From Cadophora sp. MPI-SDFR-AT-0126 (lineage: Eukaryota > Ascomycota > Leotiomycetes > Helotiales > Ploettnerulaceae), in assembly GCA_020747065.1 (NCBI GenBank), contig JAGMVK010000009.1, positions 558,001 to 622,000 of the forward strand: a stretch of 64,000 nt of DNA. The letters are read 5' to 3'. Shown here in pieces: positions 1 through 11,171 of the stretch. The notes beneath the pieces are model-generated. The model was not told where the DNA came from. It worked only from the letters and a program-made list of their open reading frames with translations, and made no database searches. The position numbers and the translations under genes were made by a program. How positions within the stretch are numbered: the first letter of the stretch is position 1; each line of letters opens with the position of its first letter.

Positions 1-509
1 CAATAACCTCCAGGCTCGGGCAGCCGACTGTTTATCGGTGATGAGTCTTCAAAGTACTCTTTGTGTCTTTGATTCTCTATAACTAGAATCAGTTGAGCAG
101 CATCGGAGAGACAAGGACCGGGAATACGCAGGTGACGTGTTTACGGATGCAAGGTGCTCAGGAACAAAAAGTACAATCAAAAGTCAGCAATCATACACAC
201 CACACTTGAAGTAAATCTTGGTACAAGGGTTGCGTGAATTTGTTCAGATTGCTCTCCTGCCTAAGTGCCATGCAACTTTTCGAGTGATGTCTCGGCTATG
301 GGCTGCTAGTGAATGCGAAGTCAACAAAGGGCACCAAGGAACATGCATGACTGCTAACACGAAAACCGGCCCTCTGCTTGACAACAAGATTCATTATTCT
401 AGAAAATGGTCGCCAAATTTCTTTACAGCATCTGTTCAGAGCCAAATCCTCACAATTTCCAGATTCCATACCTGCCACGGTTGCCAGAAAACCCTCCCAC
501 GATTTACAC
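1..509. other. Upstream region of the SET-domain gene
   Basis: No convincing coding sequence on either strand. The open frames here are short, overlap each other and show no family motif. The 3' part must hold the promoter and 5' UTR of the SET-domain gene that starts at about 510. Confidence 0.4.
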
Positions 510-1930
510 ATGCCGGCCAAAATGTCCGCAGTGCCGGATGATTCCAATCTTGAGAAGGCTCACGATGATTTCAGTAAGTCTGAAGAATGTTCGAAGGTTT
601 GTTCCCTATTTCTCATGCCCTGCTTGTCAATTGCATAGGCTGACTTTGTTCATCCAGGGCCAGGAAAAAGTCGCCATGGTGAATGACGCTAACGCTGGGA
701 GCGAGAAGATCAAGGCTGCTAGCACCACCAAAGCTGAACGACACAGACGCAAAAAGGAAAATGCGAAGAAGGTCAAGGCAGAAGCAAGGCTGAAGGAAGA
801 AGAGGAAAGCCGCCTACTCGACGAGATGTCAGCCCTCGCTGTCAAGGGAATGGCAGAAGAGGAAGCTCGAAAGCTGGCAGCGAATATGCGCCCTAGAACT
901 AGACTTGATGATGTTTCTGCTGTCGATGAGAGCTTGCCGTGTAAGTGTTTGGCAGTTTCATTCGCGCACACCGCCGCACACCAACTAACGATTTTCTTCC
1001 TCAGTCATCCCGCCTGGACTCCTCTTCAAATTCGATCACTCTCCAGGAGAGAGAGACATCGGCTCGTTTGCTACTCAAGATATCGAAAAGGATACAGAGA
1101 TCCTGGTCGAAGAAGCGATTATGAAAGGCACCAGCGAGCACATTTGCAAGGAGGCACTGTTCAGTGTGTTGTCTGAGGACAAGAAGAAGAGAATCATGGC
1201 CTTGCACAGTCTTTGCAGCTGCAAAGTCAAGCCTTGCACCGAAACACCCTTGGCGCACGTCCTGGAAGTCAATTCTTATGGAGCATCTTCTGGCCCAGCA
1301 TTGTACGAGCTGGCTGCTCGTTTCAACCATGACTGTCTTCCAAATATCGCACGGGGCTTCTCTAAGGAGGGATTCATGGTCCTCCGTGCAGCACGAGACA
1401 TCAAGCAAGGAGAGGAGCTCACTGTAAACTACGCCATGATCCCCGGTTCCACCAAGACTCGACAAGGCTACCTCCTCGAAAAGTTCGAATTCCTCTGCAA
1501 GTGCCATGGTTGCAAGAATAAACTGGTATACACCGAATCCGAAATCGCGAAGGCCAAGCTTCCCGAAGGAGTGGAACCGAAATCCCCAGTCATTGGCAGA
1601 TACACAAGCGAAGAGGTTGCAGCATATGCCGAGGTTGAAGCCTGGTTCGACAATGTTAAGGAAGGAATGGTGACAATTCAGCGAGCTCAGTATGATTACA
1701 TGGCCAAGCAGGTTGTTGCTGGAAACCCTCGTGTTCTTGATCGCAAGGAGCGGTGTGTCTTGGCTGAAAGTACTTTGGCATTCATTGTCTAGTACCTGAA
1801 GCTCAACAACAATTTTGGGCTTGAGAATGCTGTCTTTGACAGCTTTCTAGCTCGAAATACTGAGAATATGGCTAAGGCAACGGAGAGCAACTTTGGTCTG
1901 ATTATGGAGGACTTGGAGGAACCCAAGTGA
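510..1930 (+). CDS. SET-domain protein (SMYD-like), frame crossed by one TAG
   Basis: Probable SET-domain lysine methyltransferase; the substrate is unknown. Model: exons 510-596, 658-940 and 1005 onward, with introns 597-657 (GTTTGT..CAG) and 941-1004 (GTAAGT..CAG). The N-terminal third is a highly charged Lys/Glu coiled coil. The SET core follows: an entry motif GSFATQDI, then ARFNHDCLPN (the NHxCxPN signature), GEELTVNY, and a post-SET FLCKCHGC cysteine cluster. A second possible ATG lies at 522. The first in-frame stop is TAG at 1790-1792, giving 385 aa. The same frame then stays open for 45 more codons to TGA at 1928-1930 with helix-like composition (YLKLNNNFGLENAVFDSFLA). So the TAG may be a nonsense mutation, a readthrough site, or lie inside a weak phase-0 intron (for example 1712-1792, donor GTTGTT). 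Family call firm; 3' end uncertain. Confidence 0.75.
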
Positions 1931-2159
1931 TCAGGGGACAGATTCATTTTGAGGCGATGGGTGGTTCCAGGCATTTCCTTGCGAATGGGTCTTATTTTCT
2001 TAAACAACAACAGTCACAGAGGCTAACCACTAGTCTCTATAGTGTTGAATGTTCAAACATGCTTGGAGAACTTGATCTAAGATCAGACTCGTGGTCGGGA
2101 TTATTGATAACATAGCGTCAAGGAGCCTGGTTCCAAAGACAACACCAGTTTCATAACGT

Positions 2160-3143
2160 TCACATTTTCGCATTCTTCCAGAACTCTTCCGTCTCCACTA
2201 GATAGGTAGTATTCTCCAACGCAATTTCCCAAATCGAAGGATCCTCCTCATATCGATCGAGCCATTCATCCAGGTACTTTTCTCGTGGATTAACACCAGC
2301 CAAATGCACAAGCAGATCTCCACCTCGAACTTGGTCTGCCTTCAACTCCTTATCCTTCTCATCTTTATATGCATTGAACCATCTCTGTGGTACCCTGGTC
2401 GTATGTTCTGAGTATTTCGGCTCCTTGAGTAGAATCTCCATCGCACTCTGGTCCTGGAATATCAGAGTTGTGTTCGGCTGAAAGTCGCGAAAGGATGTGA
2501 TCGCAGCGAAGAGCTCCACTGCCCAGGGAGTAACTTCCACGAAGAAGACACCATTGTTGAGACCGTTCCAATCATTTGTTACTAGGAGGTGTATGTGCCT
2601 ATGTTCGGAGGGTGGGAGAAAGATTTCGAGGGGAATGTTGCTATTGAGGACAACTGTATCCGCATCAATCCAGAAGAGCCACGAGAGGCGCTTGCTATCC
2701 TTCTTGCCGAGTTCTTGTAGAAGAAGAGAGAGAATGTAGGCGGGCTTGGTCCAGTACCCATCCAGGATTCCATGTCGTAGTAGATGCATTGGATAGCCAT
2801 GGAGTCGATTGTGCTTCTCGTGCGTCTTCAGTGCTCTCTCGTGTGCCGGTTTCTTGTCTCCGTACAAGATGCTGACTTTTCCAATGGTCGATTGCTTTGT
2901 CCACGAATTGTAATTGTCTGGCCCTCCAAACAGCGGGCTCAGGGGGATGATTTTTGCCTGCCAGCCAGTGGACCGCCCTCCATTGGGTTGAGTGTTGTGT
3001 AGATATAATGCGAACAAAGTTGTAGCAGCGCAAAACAGCAGCAGTGTTGTGATCAGGGTTTTATGAGAGTATCGAAGAAGACTTGCCAAAGGGCGCCGTG
3101 GTAGGTTGATGTGGTTGATGAGAGCCATCCTCGAAGGGGTCAT
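2160..3143 (-). CDS. GT34 glycosyltransferase (GMA12/MNN10 type)
   Basis: A 327-aa single-exon type II membrane protein, probably a Golgi alpha-galactosyl or mannosyl transferase acting on protein-linked glycans. After a short cytosolic tail there is one membrane anchor at about residues 29-47 (TLITTLLLFCAATTLFALYL). The catalytic domain has the metal-binding DADTVV (DxD) motif in WLFWIDADTVVL, the conserved NDWNGLNNGVFFV, QRWFNAY, and GDLLVHLAG near the end. These are the standard GT34 landmarks in the right order. ATG is at 3143-3141. Length fits the compact fungal members. The acceptor and donor sugar cannot be told from sequence. Confidence 0.85.
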   Translation of the reverse strand: MTPSRMALINHINLPRRPLASLLRYSHKTLITTLLLFCAATTLFALYLHNTQPNGGRSTGWQAKIIPLSPLFGGPDNYNSWTKQSTIGKVSILYGDKKPAHERALKTHEKHNRLHGYPMHLLRHGILDGYWTKPAYILSLLLQELGKKDSKRLSWLFWIDADTVVLNSNIPLEIFLPPSEHRHIHLLVTNDWNGLNNGVFFVEVTPWAVELFAAITSFRDFQPNTTLIFQDQSAMEILLKEPKYSEHTTRVPQRWFNAYKDEKDKELKADQVRGGDLLVHLAGVNPREKYLDEWLDRYEEDPSIWEIALENTTYLVETEEFWKNAKM

Positions 3144-5711
3144 GATCGAACGAATAGCGACTTAGTCTCCAGAGCAATTACGAAATTGGCTTGCAAAAAA
3201 GTAGAAGAAAAGAGTGAGATAGCTGCTGAAGTCTTGGTGGAAGAATGCGTGACAGTTTTAGAAGTGACTCTATTTCTTAAATTGCTAGAGAATATTTCTC
3301 TGAACGGAGAGACTATCCGCACCGACAGAACAGGGCACATCTACAGGGGATGTGTTCAACAGTGGATTCCTACTGATCATTGATGAAACCAAAGCTTGTC
3401 AATGCTGAGACCATGCTGTACCTTCACTAATGGATGCAACGAGGACTTTTCCCTATGACGTTCGGATGCTATCTAGACTCCGGCCACAGCTGTCGAAAGA
3501 AACATTCTGGCAATCTTACTCGCCGTGAAAAATGGGCGTACCTTGGAACTACAAATTACGCGTCCTTTCAGATAAAAATCTCGTATTGAGCGGGGGGCAC
3601 AGTCGTAGCTGAAATCTTGAGGGATTCGCTAAATGTACCGATAGCTTTCCGGACAAAACGCTGTGTAAGGTAAGAAAGGGAGGATATTGATCCCTTCTAC
3701 GGTTTGGAAGTTATACCTGAAGAAAGTGAGAGATATACTTATGGAACTGGGCAAAAATCATCACAGAAAATACAGTCAGCTGTCTCGCTTGTTCAGGGAG
3801 CATCCCAAGAGATGTCTTAAGCAAGACACAGCACCTTTCAATTGAAAATTCTCAACCGTGGGTGTATCTATTCGATTGATACTTACAAATCGAATGGGCT
3901 TCATGAAGCCCGTTGGAAATATCAGAACACCTTGAGCTGCTGATCATAACAGGACAGAAGTATCTGACCAAATGATATCGCGCTTTGCCTTATCAAAAGC
4001 CCAGCTATTGACTAGGCACATATCCTGTTGAGACGATCAAGTCGAGCTCAGTAATGAGAATCACATCGTACAGATTTCTCCTACGATTCGAGCACACCTA
4101 AACAGGTTGCATGCTGCATCAACGCCATAGACTGCCACTCATGTGGCTTGCGTATAATTGTGAATTCTTCTCTTGTTTTCCTGTAAGTCCATCATCACAG
4201 ACCTGCCCAACTCTTCCAGAACCTCGCTTGCCAGAAACCATGTTTCTTGGGATTCTCTGGAATCAGATGAATGACCCATTTCCATCTGCCCTCGCTGCCG
4301 ACTAAGACCGGAAAAATCATTGGGTGGGTTGGAACAGGGACGGTTGCTTCACATGAATGTGCTTAGTAAGTGGTTGGTGCTACGCAAAAGGTCCGAATAG
4401 AGTAGCGAGGATTGTAAAGCAAAATTTGTCCTGCATCTCCAAAGCCAGGGCTATGGCAAAGAGAGGACTATGTCTGCGTATTTCCAATAGGATGATAGTA
4501 GATTAGGAGACACTAGTGCTGTGCCTCTAGCTTTGACAAGCCACTCGGCATCGCTATCACGACGTTGGGGGTTCATGTTATTTGATTGGTCAGAATGCTG
4601 ACACATCCTTCAACAAGCCCTGAAAATAGTAAAGTACACTTTGAATCAATTCAACTGTCTTCATCCCAGCTCCATATACCCGAGGTATACTTTCAACTGG
4701 TTCCACAGGCAATCCAAAATCATGCTCGCTGTCAGTCCCACTCGCAAATCTCTAAAATTAAGCTTGCACCCGACAAGATCCATGCTTATTTACGTTTTCG
4801 CTTAGACCTACAACCTCGTATCCCAATTCTTGGGACTTTACGACAGCTCAACAAACAGGGGTGTACGTACCTCAGGCTTCGCTTCACAATCCCCGCGTAA
4901 TCATATATCTATTCAAGATACTTCGTAGTTCGCCCAGTCCAAAGATCTACTCTTGTCGAATCGTACCTTCCTCTTTCTCACTTAGTAAAGCTTAGGCACG
5001 AGTATGGCGTAGCATTGCCAAGCACAAGTACGTATGTGCGGGCCAGTGTAGCTGTATGCAGTCGTGATTTCACCCTGTAATGGTGGAACATGACTAGTGT
5101 AGATTTCCGGTTCGTACCGAAGGGCAGAAACAGGAACAGAAACATCGCGGGGTATTTGGAGAGTCGTTTAGTCACGATGCTTGGAAAATCGTGGAGTCTT
5201 TGTGACGTTTGGCGAGGAAGATGAACTTCAGCTTGCACAAGGAAATTCTAACAGTGGAGAAGTGCACAAGCATTCGCCTTGAGGAACTACCTGATGCTAA
5301 ATCGCATGAACCAAAGTAATTGGAGGACCTGAAAATTCGAAATAACAAGGTATATGCTCCATGTCCGTCTATGTGCGGGGACGGTACCGAGGAATGACAT
5401 ATGGAAGGACCCATTTCAACACGGCTGAATACGAGGAGCCACGGATGGCGCCTGACCAGAGCTTATCTGACAAAAAAGACATGTCGTAAATTGCACGGTA
5501 GCGTGTTTCAGATGTAAACTATATGTTAGGGTCCCTGAGATGATATAGCATCGCGAAATAAACAAGCTTTCTCATTTCACACGAGAAAACGTACTGTAGT
5601 CCTTTCCCAGAAAAATAGCACGAGACTTAGCACACCTTGCAAATCAAGCCTTCGAAGTGTAGAAGTCAACTGTTCTATTAATAAGCACAAAAACAAGTCC
5701 TCTATCAAGAC
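3144..5711. other. Gene-free interval of about 2.6 kb
   Basis: Only short, motif-free open frames on both strands. No LTR, terminal inverted repeat, tRNA or array was seen. It separates the GT34 promoter (minus) from the 3' end of the J-protein gene (minus). Confidence 0.45.
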
Positions 5712-6860
5712 CTATCTATTCCCTTTAGCTCCAGCAGGCGCATCTGTCCTTCTTCTCTTCAGCAATGTGCCTATCGCATCTCGGACTTCTGGGTCACTCT
5801 GTATTGTATTCTGTACCAGCCACTCCTTCATCTTGCCCTTCACTTCTCCAATAGCCTGTTCATCGCCCATGTACGGACTTAGCTCTAGCTGTACGGCTCT
5901 TGTAGCTTCGACATCCACGACCTTCGCTGTGGCTTCTAACCGGTCTAGTTGCTGCTTCAGCTGCACTTCTGGGCTGGCATTCGATGCAACTGGGGTAGGA
6001 GGCTCGAGATGCGGTCCTATCTGCGAAAAGGCAATGTAGAGGGTAATACTGATTTTCCTTCCTAGTTGGATGAGTTGGAAAGGGAGGTATGGTGGATGTG
6101 CGGTGAAATTCGTTAGGAATGGGTTGACGATTTTGGCTGCGAAGGAGGGGAAGTGAGGCCGTGAGATAGTATACAATTCGAAGACGCAGAATCCCAACAG
6201 AGTGAGCCACCTCCAGTATTTACCCCATTCTAGGTATCCCAGCATCCCCAAGATATACATGAAAATTGCCGCCGCGCCGTAGTAAGGGAGGATGGCTTGT
6301 AAGCCATGCACGACGAAGTCGCGAATGCCGGAACAGCGCTGCCACTCTGTGATTTCGGGTCCAAAGCGCTCATATGCGAATCTCTTTGCGGGGTTCAGGA
6401 GGGTGTCTTGGGCGAGTTTAAGGTGCACGAAATATCCTTCCGTGGTGGTGGATGTGGAGGACACTTTGTCGGGATGGTGGATAGCTGCTAACCTCCGAAA
6501 CCTGGACTTGATCTCTCTATCCGTAGCGGTAAATGGTACTCCCAGATCCTGATAGAAGTCACTCGCCCGCCGTATCTCCCAGTCTGCTTCGTATATTGTG
6601 TAGAGGAGGTAGGCAGACACCACTATTATGTGTATGCGCCGGCGATGCGTGATGTAGCGGGGTGAGCCTGGCTGGGGTTTTGGGTCGCCGGCGCGGATCA
6701 TAATCCCGTAGTATATCGTCTGGAGCCATCCTGTGACAAACTGAAGAAGTTGTCAGTATAATTTTTGGAAATTTGAGGAAAGTTGCCTATCATTAAGAGT
6801 GGCGCTTACATTTGGGAGAAATGTCCAGCCGGCAAGAGAGAGCAAGTTGCTAGTAGACAT
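5712..6860 (-). CDS. Membrane-anchored J-domain protein
   Basis: A DnaJ-family Hsp70 co-chaperone embedded in a membrane, most likely the ER. Exon 1 is 6810-6860 and exon 2 is 5712-6740. The 69-nt intron (GTAAGC..CAG, phase 0) lies between them, giving 359 aa. The start MSTSNLLSLAGWTFLPN is followed by a hydrophobic segment (IHIIVVSAYLLYTIYEA). The J domain comes next (FYQDLGVPFTATDREIK..AAIHHPDKV) with the HPD tripeptide intact. Two or three further membrane segments follow (YYGAAAIFMYILGMLGYL; WLTLLGFCVFELYTI). The C-terminus is a charged, likely cytosolic helix. J domain plus several membrane segments recalls Sec63-like proteins, but no Brl domain was seen. It is divergent from RPA43, 293 bp away. 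Confidence 0.8.
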
Positions 6861-7153
6861 GATGTGTCTCGAAGCTCTGAGAGAAGAGTCCAAGAGATAT
6901 CATGAAGCAAAAATTTGGTAGGTGAAAGAGGAAGTGGAGGAAAGTGGGAGGCGACAACAACTGTCAAGAACAATCAGTAACAAATCGCGAGGCTCAAACT
7001 GTCCACATCGCGACGCCGCCCGAGGCAGAATTAAGGTTGAGTTAATGCACGCTAGCGGCCGCTCGAGCTGTCAGCCTTTGAGGCGCAAAAAAAGTTAGAC
7101 TTTAACCTTAAGCCGAGATATGGAAGCAAACATCTCCTCGAAACCTTCCCAGC
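6861..7153. promoter_or_regulatory. Divergent promoter between J-protein and RPA43 genes
   Basis: 293 bp between the two start codons; both genes are transcribed outward. No clear TATA box was seen. Confidence 0.45.
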
Positions 7154-8119
7154 ATGTCAATTGGAACGACAAATCTTTCGCAGACAGCTACGATGGGATC
7201 CGAAAAACACAGATCAAAATCGGAGAAGAAATCGAAATCCTCACACGGCGAGAAGAAGCGGAAAAGAGACCATGCGGAGGAGGGACCGAAATCGAAATCG
7301 AAAAAGCACAAGTCGCATTCGAGAGCTGTGGAGTCTGAAATCTTAGAGTCGCCTGCTACAGTCTCGCCATTCCATCTCCAGACCTCATCATTATACCTAC
7401 CACTAGCGCCCGTGTCGCAGAAGTACCCGCTCGAAGGCCTCTGTGCCGAGCATCTCTCTCCGCTCCTCCTTACATACTACCCACCATTCAACGGCGTACT
7501 GCTCTCCTACAGTAACCCCAGATTATCGGAGAAGGCGTTCGGAAACGATGGGGAGAAGGTACTGCTACAGAATCACGACGAATATGCGGTTAGCTGGACG
7601 TGGCTAACCGCGGAATTCCTACTGTTCAAACCAGAGCAAGGAGCTTGGTTGGAGGGATATGTCAATCTACAGAATGAGGGACACCTAGGGTTGGTGTGCT
7701 GGAATCTATTCAATGCGAGTATAGAGCGGAAACGTCTACCAAGCGACTGGGAGTGGAAGGATGTGAGTGATGCGCGTGAAGGATGGGAAGGAGTAGGAGA
7801 GACATACGCTGAAGAGGGAATGGGCTACTATGTCGACGGGAAAGGGAAGAAGATTGAGGGAATGGTCAAATTTCGAGTGCGAGAAATCGAGTCGAGTCAT
7901 GATAGGGAGCGAGGATTCTTGAGCATTGAGGGCACAATGTTGAGCGAGGTGGCGGAGAAGAATTTGGTGGAGAGTGAAAGGGAAGGTATCGAGAATAATA
8001 GGAATACTGCTGGAAGGCGGCTTGGTGGGTCACAGGGCCTTGGCGCCACGAGTTTGGGAGTAGCTGTGGAGCCGGATGCGATGGACGCCGGATTCAAAAA
8101 GCACAGACAGAGGTATTGA
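7154..8119 (+). CDS. RPA43: RNA polymerase I subunit Rpa43
   Basis: The A43 subunit of nucleolar RNA polymerase I, which with A14 forms the stalk that contacts Rrn3 for rDNA transcription. A 321-aa single exon. A Lys/Ser-rich basic tail (residues about 15-60) precedes the conserved tip domain (SPFHLQTSSLYLPLAPVSQ, YYPPFNGVLLSYSNP). The OB/S1-like part follows, with the diagnostic GYVNLQNEGHLGLVCWNLFN and ASIERKRLP. The late FRVREIESSHDRERGFLSIE strand is typical of the family. A second ATG at 7193 (MGSEKHRS) is a possible alternative start and would remove only 13 residues. Housekeeping gene; call is strong. Confidence 0.88.
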   Translation: MSIGTTNLSQTATMGSEKHRSKSEKKSKSSHGEKKRKRDHAEEGPKSKSKKHKSHSRAVESEILESPATVSPFHLQTSSLYLPLAPVSQKYPLEGLCAEHLSPLLLTYYPPFNGVLLSYSNPRLSEKAFGNDGEKVLLQNHDEYAVSWTWLTAEFLLFKPEQGAWLEGYVNLQNEGHLGLVCWNLFNASIERKRLPSDWEWKDVSDAREGWEGVGETYAEEGMGYYVDGKGKKIEGMVKFRVREIESSHDRERGFLSIEGTMLSEVAEKNLVESEREGIENNRNTAGRRLGGSQGLGATSLGVAVEPDAMDAGFKKHRQRY

Positions 8120-8471
8120 TGATTTTGAGGTTTGGAGTATAGGGCATCATGTCGGCGTTCAATTGGGTTCTGTTTAGCAGTTTAAGATATACTGTTTGTA
8201 AACGCAAAGGTTTGCTAGAGGAATTCTACTTTCCTGATCATATCCTGACCGCCCCCTCGCCAGCCTTCTATGGTGATACCCAGCAAGTACAATTCAAATG
8301 CTAGCAATACCACAAAAGATTGTGCATAAATCCGTACGCAAAGATTGCCTCTCGAACCTCACCACAAGTGAACATTCCCAAACAAACCACCGCTTAAGGA
8401 ACATCCACCTTCTTTTTACCCCTGGAATAAAAAATGAGCTAATATCACGTGTTCGGCTACATTCTCAAACG
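8120..8471. other. Intergenic, RPA43 3' to reductase 5'
   Basis: About 350 bp holding the 3' UTR of RPA43 and the promoter and 5' UTR of the next gene. An in-frame ATG at 8298 could extend the reductase, but its added residues show no conserved feature. Confidence 0.4.
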
Positions 8472-9593
8472 ATGACAAACCTCCTTCCTTTCTCTCGCAG
8501 CTCCACTTCCAATCTTTTGAAAATTCCCAAAACCACACAAATACTTGCTCTACTCCTTACGGCAACTTCGCAAGGACTGTCAGGAAAGGATGGTATGTTT
8601 GATACTCCATAATTGTGCGGATCGGGTTGCTGATATCATTTTCAAAAACTGAGACTGACGGGACTAGGTTCATGCAGATTCATCGAATTTCGCCTCAGGA
8701 GTGACGAAAGAGAAAGCGTATAAACAAGTCCTAGAACAGGCTGAGGCTTTGTTTGAAGGGCAAAGAAATTGGGTAACATTCTCCTTGCTCAAATTTCCAG
8801 CTTTGAAATTGCAATGAATGTCTACTTACTACTCAACTAGGTCTGGTATGTTTCTGATATTCGTCGCCTGTAGACGAGCATTCCGTGTGAAAGAAAGGAA
8901 GCTGACCTTGGGCAATGGACAGTAACACGGCCAACACTGCATCACTATTATGGCACGCTTACAAGTCGTTGCCCTCTCCGTCAGCAGATGTGAACTGGGC
9001 GGGTACGCTCCTTCCCTTCTGCCTTTCCATTTGCCCCTCCTCCTAAATTTCCACCTACAGTCATATAAACACCGTACTGACGCCATACAGGCTTCTACGT
9101 CTTTGACACCAAGGCCGCCTCCTCAAAATCAAAACCCCAACTCATCCTCGGCCCATTTCAAGGCAAAGTAGCATGCCAAACGATACTGTTCGGTCGCGGC
9201 GTATGCGGAACTGCGGCATCGTCGAAGAAGACGCAATTAGTGCCAGATGTTGAGGCATTTCCAGGCCGTAAGTGATTTATTCCTCTTTTCGTTTTTCGCG
9301 TATCTACTTTTCGGATGCTAAGCTTTAATTGCAACTATGGTTTCCCTCTTGTAAACGGACTTCAACGAGCAGGAAGAGAGCCAGCGTTGTCTTCTCGCTG
9401 ACTGGACTTAGATATCGCTTGCGATGGAGACTCCAAAAGTGAAATTGTCGTGCCGATCTTGAAGGGTGGACGCGAGGGGGATGTAGTGGCTATCATAGAT
9501 ATCGATTGTGCGGAGCTGAATGGTTTCGATGAGATTGATCGATTATGGTTGGAGAAATTAGCGGTGTTGCTTGGAGGAGCTTGTGACTGGTAG
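8472..9593 (+). CDS. Free methionine-(R)-sulfoxide reductase (GAF domain)
   Basis: Reduces free L-methionine-R-sulfoxide (yeast YKL069W family); oxidative-stress repair in the cytosol or, given the basic Ser-rich N-terminus, perhaps mitochondria. Six exons: 8472-8592, 8678-8772, 8841-8845, 8923-9002, 9091-9267, 9412-9593; 219 aa. The conserved blocks are LLWHAYKSLP, NWAGFYVFDT, LILGPFQGKVACQ, FGRGVCGTAAS, HIACDGDSKSEIVVPI and VAIIDIDC. The three redox cysteines known for the family are present (VACQ, GVCG, IACD). The third exon is only GTCTG: it joins TGG to T-AAC to give Trp-Val-Cys-Asn. Splicing straight past it would put TAA immediately after the Trp codon. The gene ends 17 bp before an LTR retrotransposon, so its native 3' UTR is interrupted. 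Confidence 0.85.
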
Positions 9594-9606
9594 GCGGATA
9601 GGATTT

Positions 9607-9610
9607 GTAT
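9607..9610. repeat. Target-site duplication, left copy (GTAT)
   Basis: GTAT directly before the left LTR, repeated as GTAT at 21575-21578 directly after the right LTR. Confidence 0.8.
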
Positions 9611-9886
9611 TGTGGAGGGGAGGACCCCAATCCCCCACACGACAAGAGGGTAGCAAATGCAAGGTACATAAGGTGTAAGGTTCAAGAAATAACAGATAGA
9701 CGAAATCAAAAGATATCCCATATCCAAAGAGTACGAATTGTCAATTAGAGAAAGAAGTGTAAATCCTATCAGAAGGAAAAGTGCTATTGTTCATTGCAAG
9801 ATCTCTCAAAGAAGGTCTCAACTTAAGTACAATGCGGAGTGCATGAGTCAGGTGACAAAAGTTTTACCGAGCCAATCCCCACCACA
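9611..9886 (-). repeat. LTR, left copy (element 3' LTR)
   Basis: 276 bp, TG..CA ends. No difference from the right copy found by reading both. It lies in what was the 3' flank of the reductase gene, in opposite orientation to that gene. Confidence 0.95.
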
Positions 9887-9906
9887 TGCGTCCCCCCCTT
9901 CAAAAA
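9887..9906 (-). other. Polypurine tract of the retrotransposon
   Basis: On the minus strand, TTTTTGAAGGGGGGGACGCA ends directly at the 3' LTR. Position and purine content fit the primer for plus-strand synthesis. Confidence 0.75.
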
Positions 9907-10830
9907 CTCGCCCCCGAGTATTACAGTAAACGAATGTAGTAGAGCTAGGCTATTTCCAAAAGCATCAAATCTCCAGAGGTAAAAGTAGAGGTCCGCGGTG
10001 CAGAAGTGACGTCAAAGTCATGTGAAGCCTGAACTATCGTCGGTCTTGGCAAAATCGCAAACAAAGGTTCGCTTAGCTTGCCTCCATAAGGTCGTCCCCC
10101 ACCATAACACCTCCATCTTCTCCCTCAACCTTTGCAACTACAACACCTCCACCACCTCCTTCCTTCTCTCCACTCAACAAGCTCTACAACCCTTTTTGAA
10201 GCTGCGTAGGAAGCTTCTTCGTTTTTCCTTACCACTATGCGCGTTCCCCTGGCGACGAAGACCAAGTTGCAGCCGCTTTTCCCCTCCAAGAGCTCACTTC
10301 TGAGAGCAAACAACCTTCAAGGAGGTTACAGGAGTAGCGCCACTCTCTCTCCAACCAAGGTGAATACAGAGCTTCGTCGCTCTTCCATTCCAATCTCTCT
10401 CCTTCCAATCTTACAACCTCAAGATCAGGCTCAAGATCAAGACTGACGATCTCCAGTACTCAACTCAAGCTGAGCGGCTCCAAGCTCTTCAACCTCCATC
10501 AACTACACCTCCCTCTCTTCATATAGCTCTCGCACGCCTGAACCTCACACCGGAGCCTCAACCTGCAAGCTTCAGAACGCAGATCTTCAAGTTGGAGACG
10601 CCATTTTCTCCAATCAGGCTGAGTCGATCTCTTCACCTTCATTTCCCTTCCATCAACCACCTCGCGCACGGACCAGATCTCCATGCCAACTTGTGCTGAT
10701 TTTCCATAGAGGTCTCTGCCTCTTCAACAAGCTTAGTGACGTCAGAGCTTCTCTAGGTGAGGTTTCCTTCCTCTGCGTTATGTCTTTGGCCATGCTGTCA
10801 CTTTCCCAGGCTCAGACCTCAACCACCTTA

Positions 10831-10866
10831 CCCTGCAACGGTCTCTTGCTCCGCCACAACGAATAT
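10831..10866 (+). repeat. Degenerate direct repeat, copy 1
   Basis: A 36-bp unit containing GCAACGGTCTCTTGC and ending ACGAATAT, matching 11136-11171 at about 31 of 36 positions by eye. Confidence 0.6.
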
Positions 10867-11135
10867 CTCTCAGGGAAGGGGCTCTCCAAGTCACCTGGCA
10901 AGTCTCCGTCCTCCCTTCTTCCTGAAACGCGTTGATTCTGGCGATATCTTTGCAGGTTCCGCCGCACGACCTTCGATCTAAAGCGCCCAAGTACACGGCT
11001 GCCAACCCTACCTCACATGGCTAAGTTCCCTCTCCTAACTCCCTCGCTCTTTGCTCCCTTGCTAAGTTGACATTGCCGCTAACCTCCTGGCACTGGTGAT
11101 TAGGACGCATCCAACTCAGCGACTCCCCTCCTACA

Positions 11136-11171
11136 CCCAGCAACGGTCTCTTGCCTCGCCATTACGAATAT
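11136..11171 (+). repeat. Degenerate direct repeat, copy 2
   Basis: Second copy of the 36-bp unit described at 10831-10866, 305 bp downstream. Confidence 0.6.
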
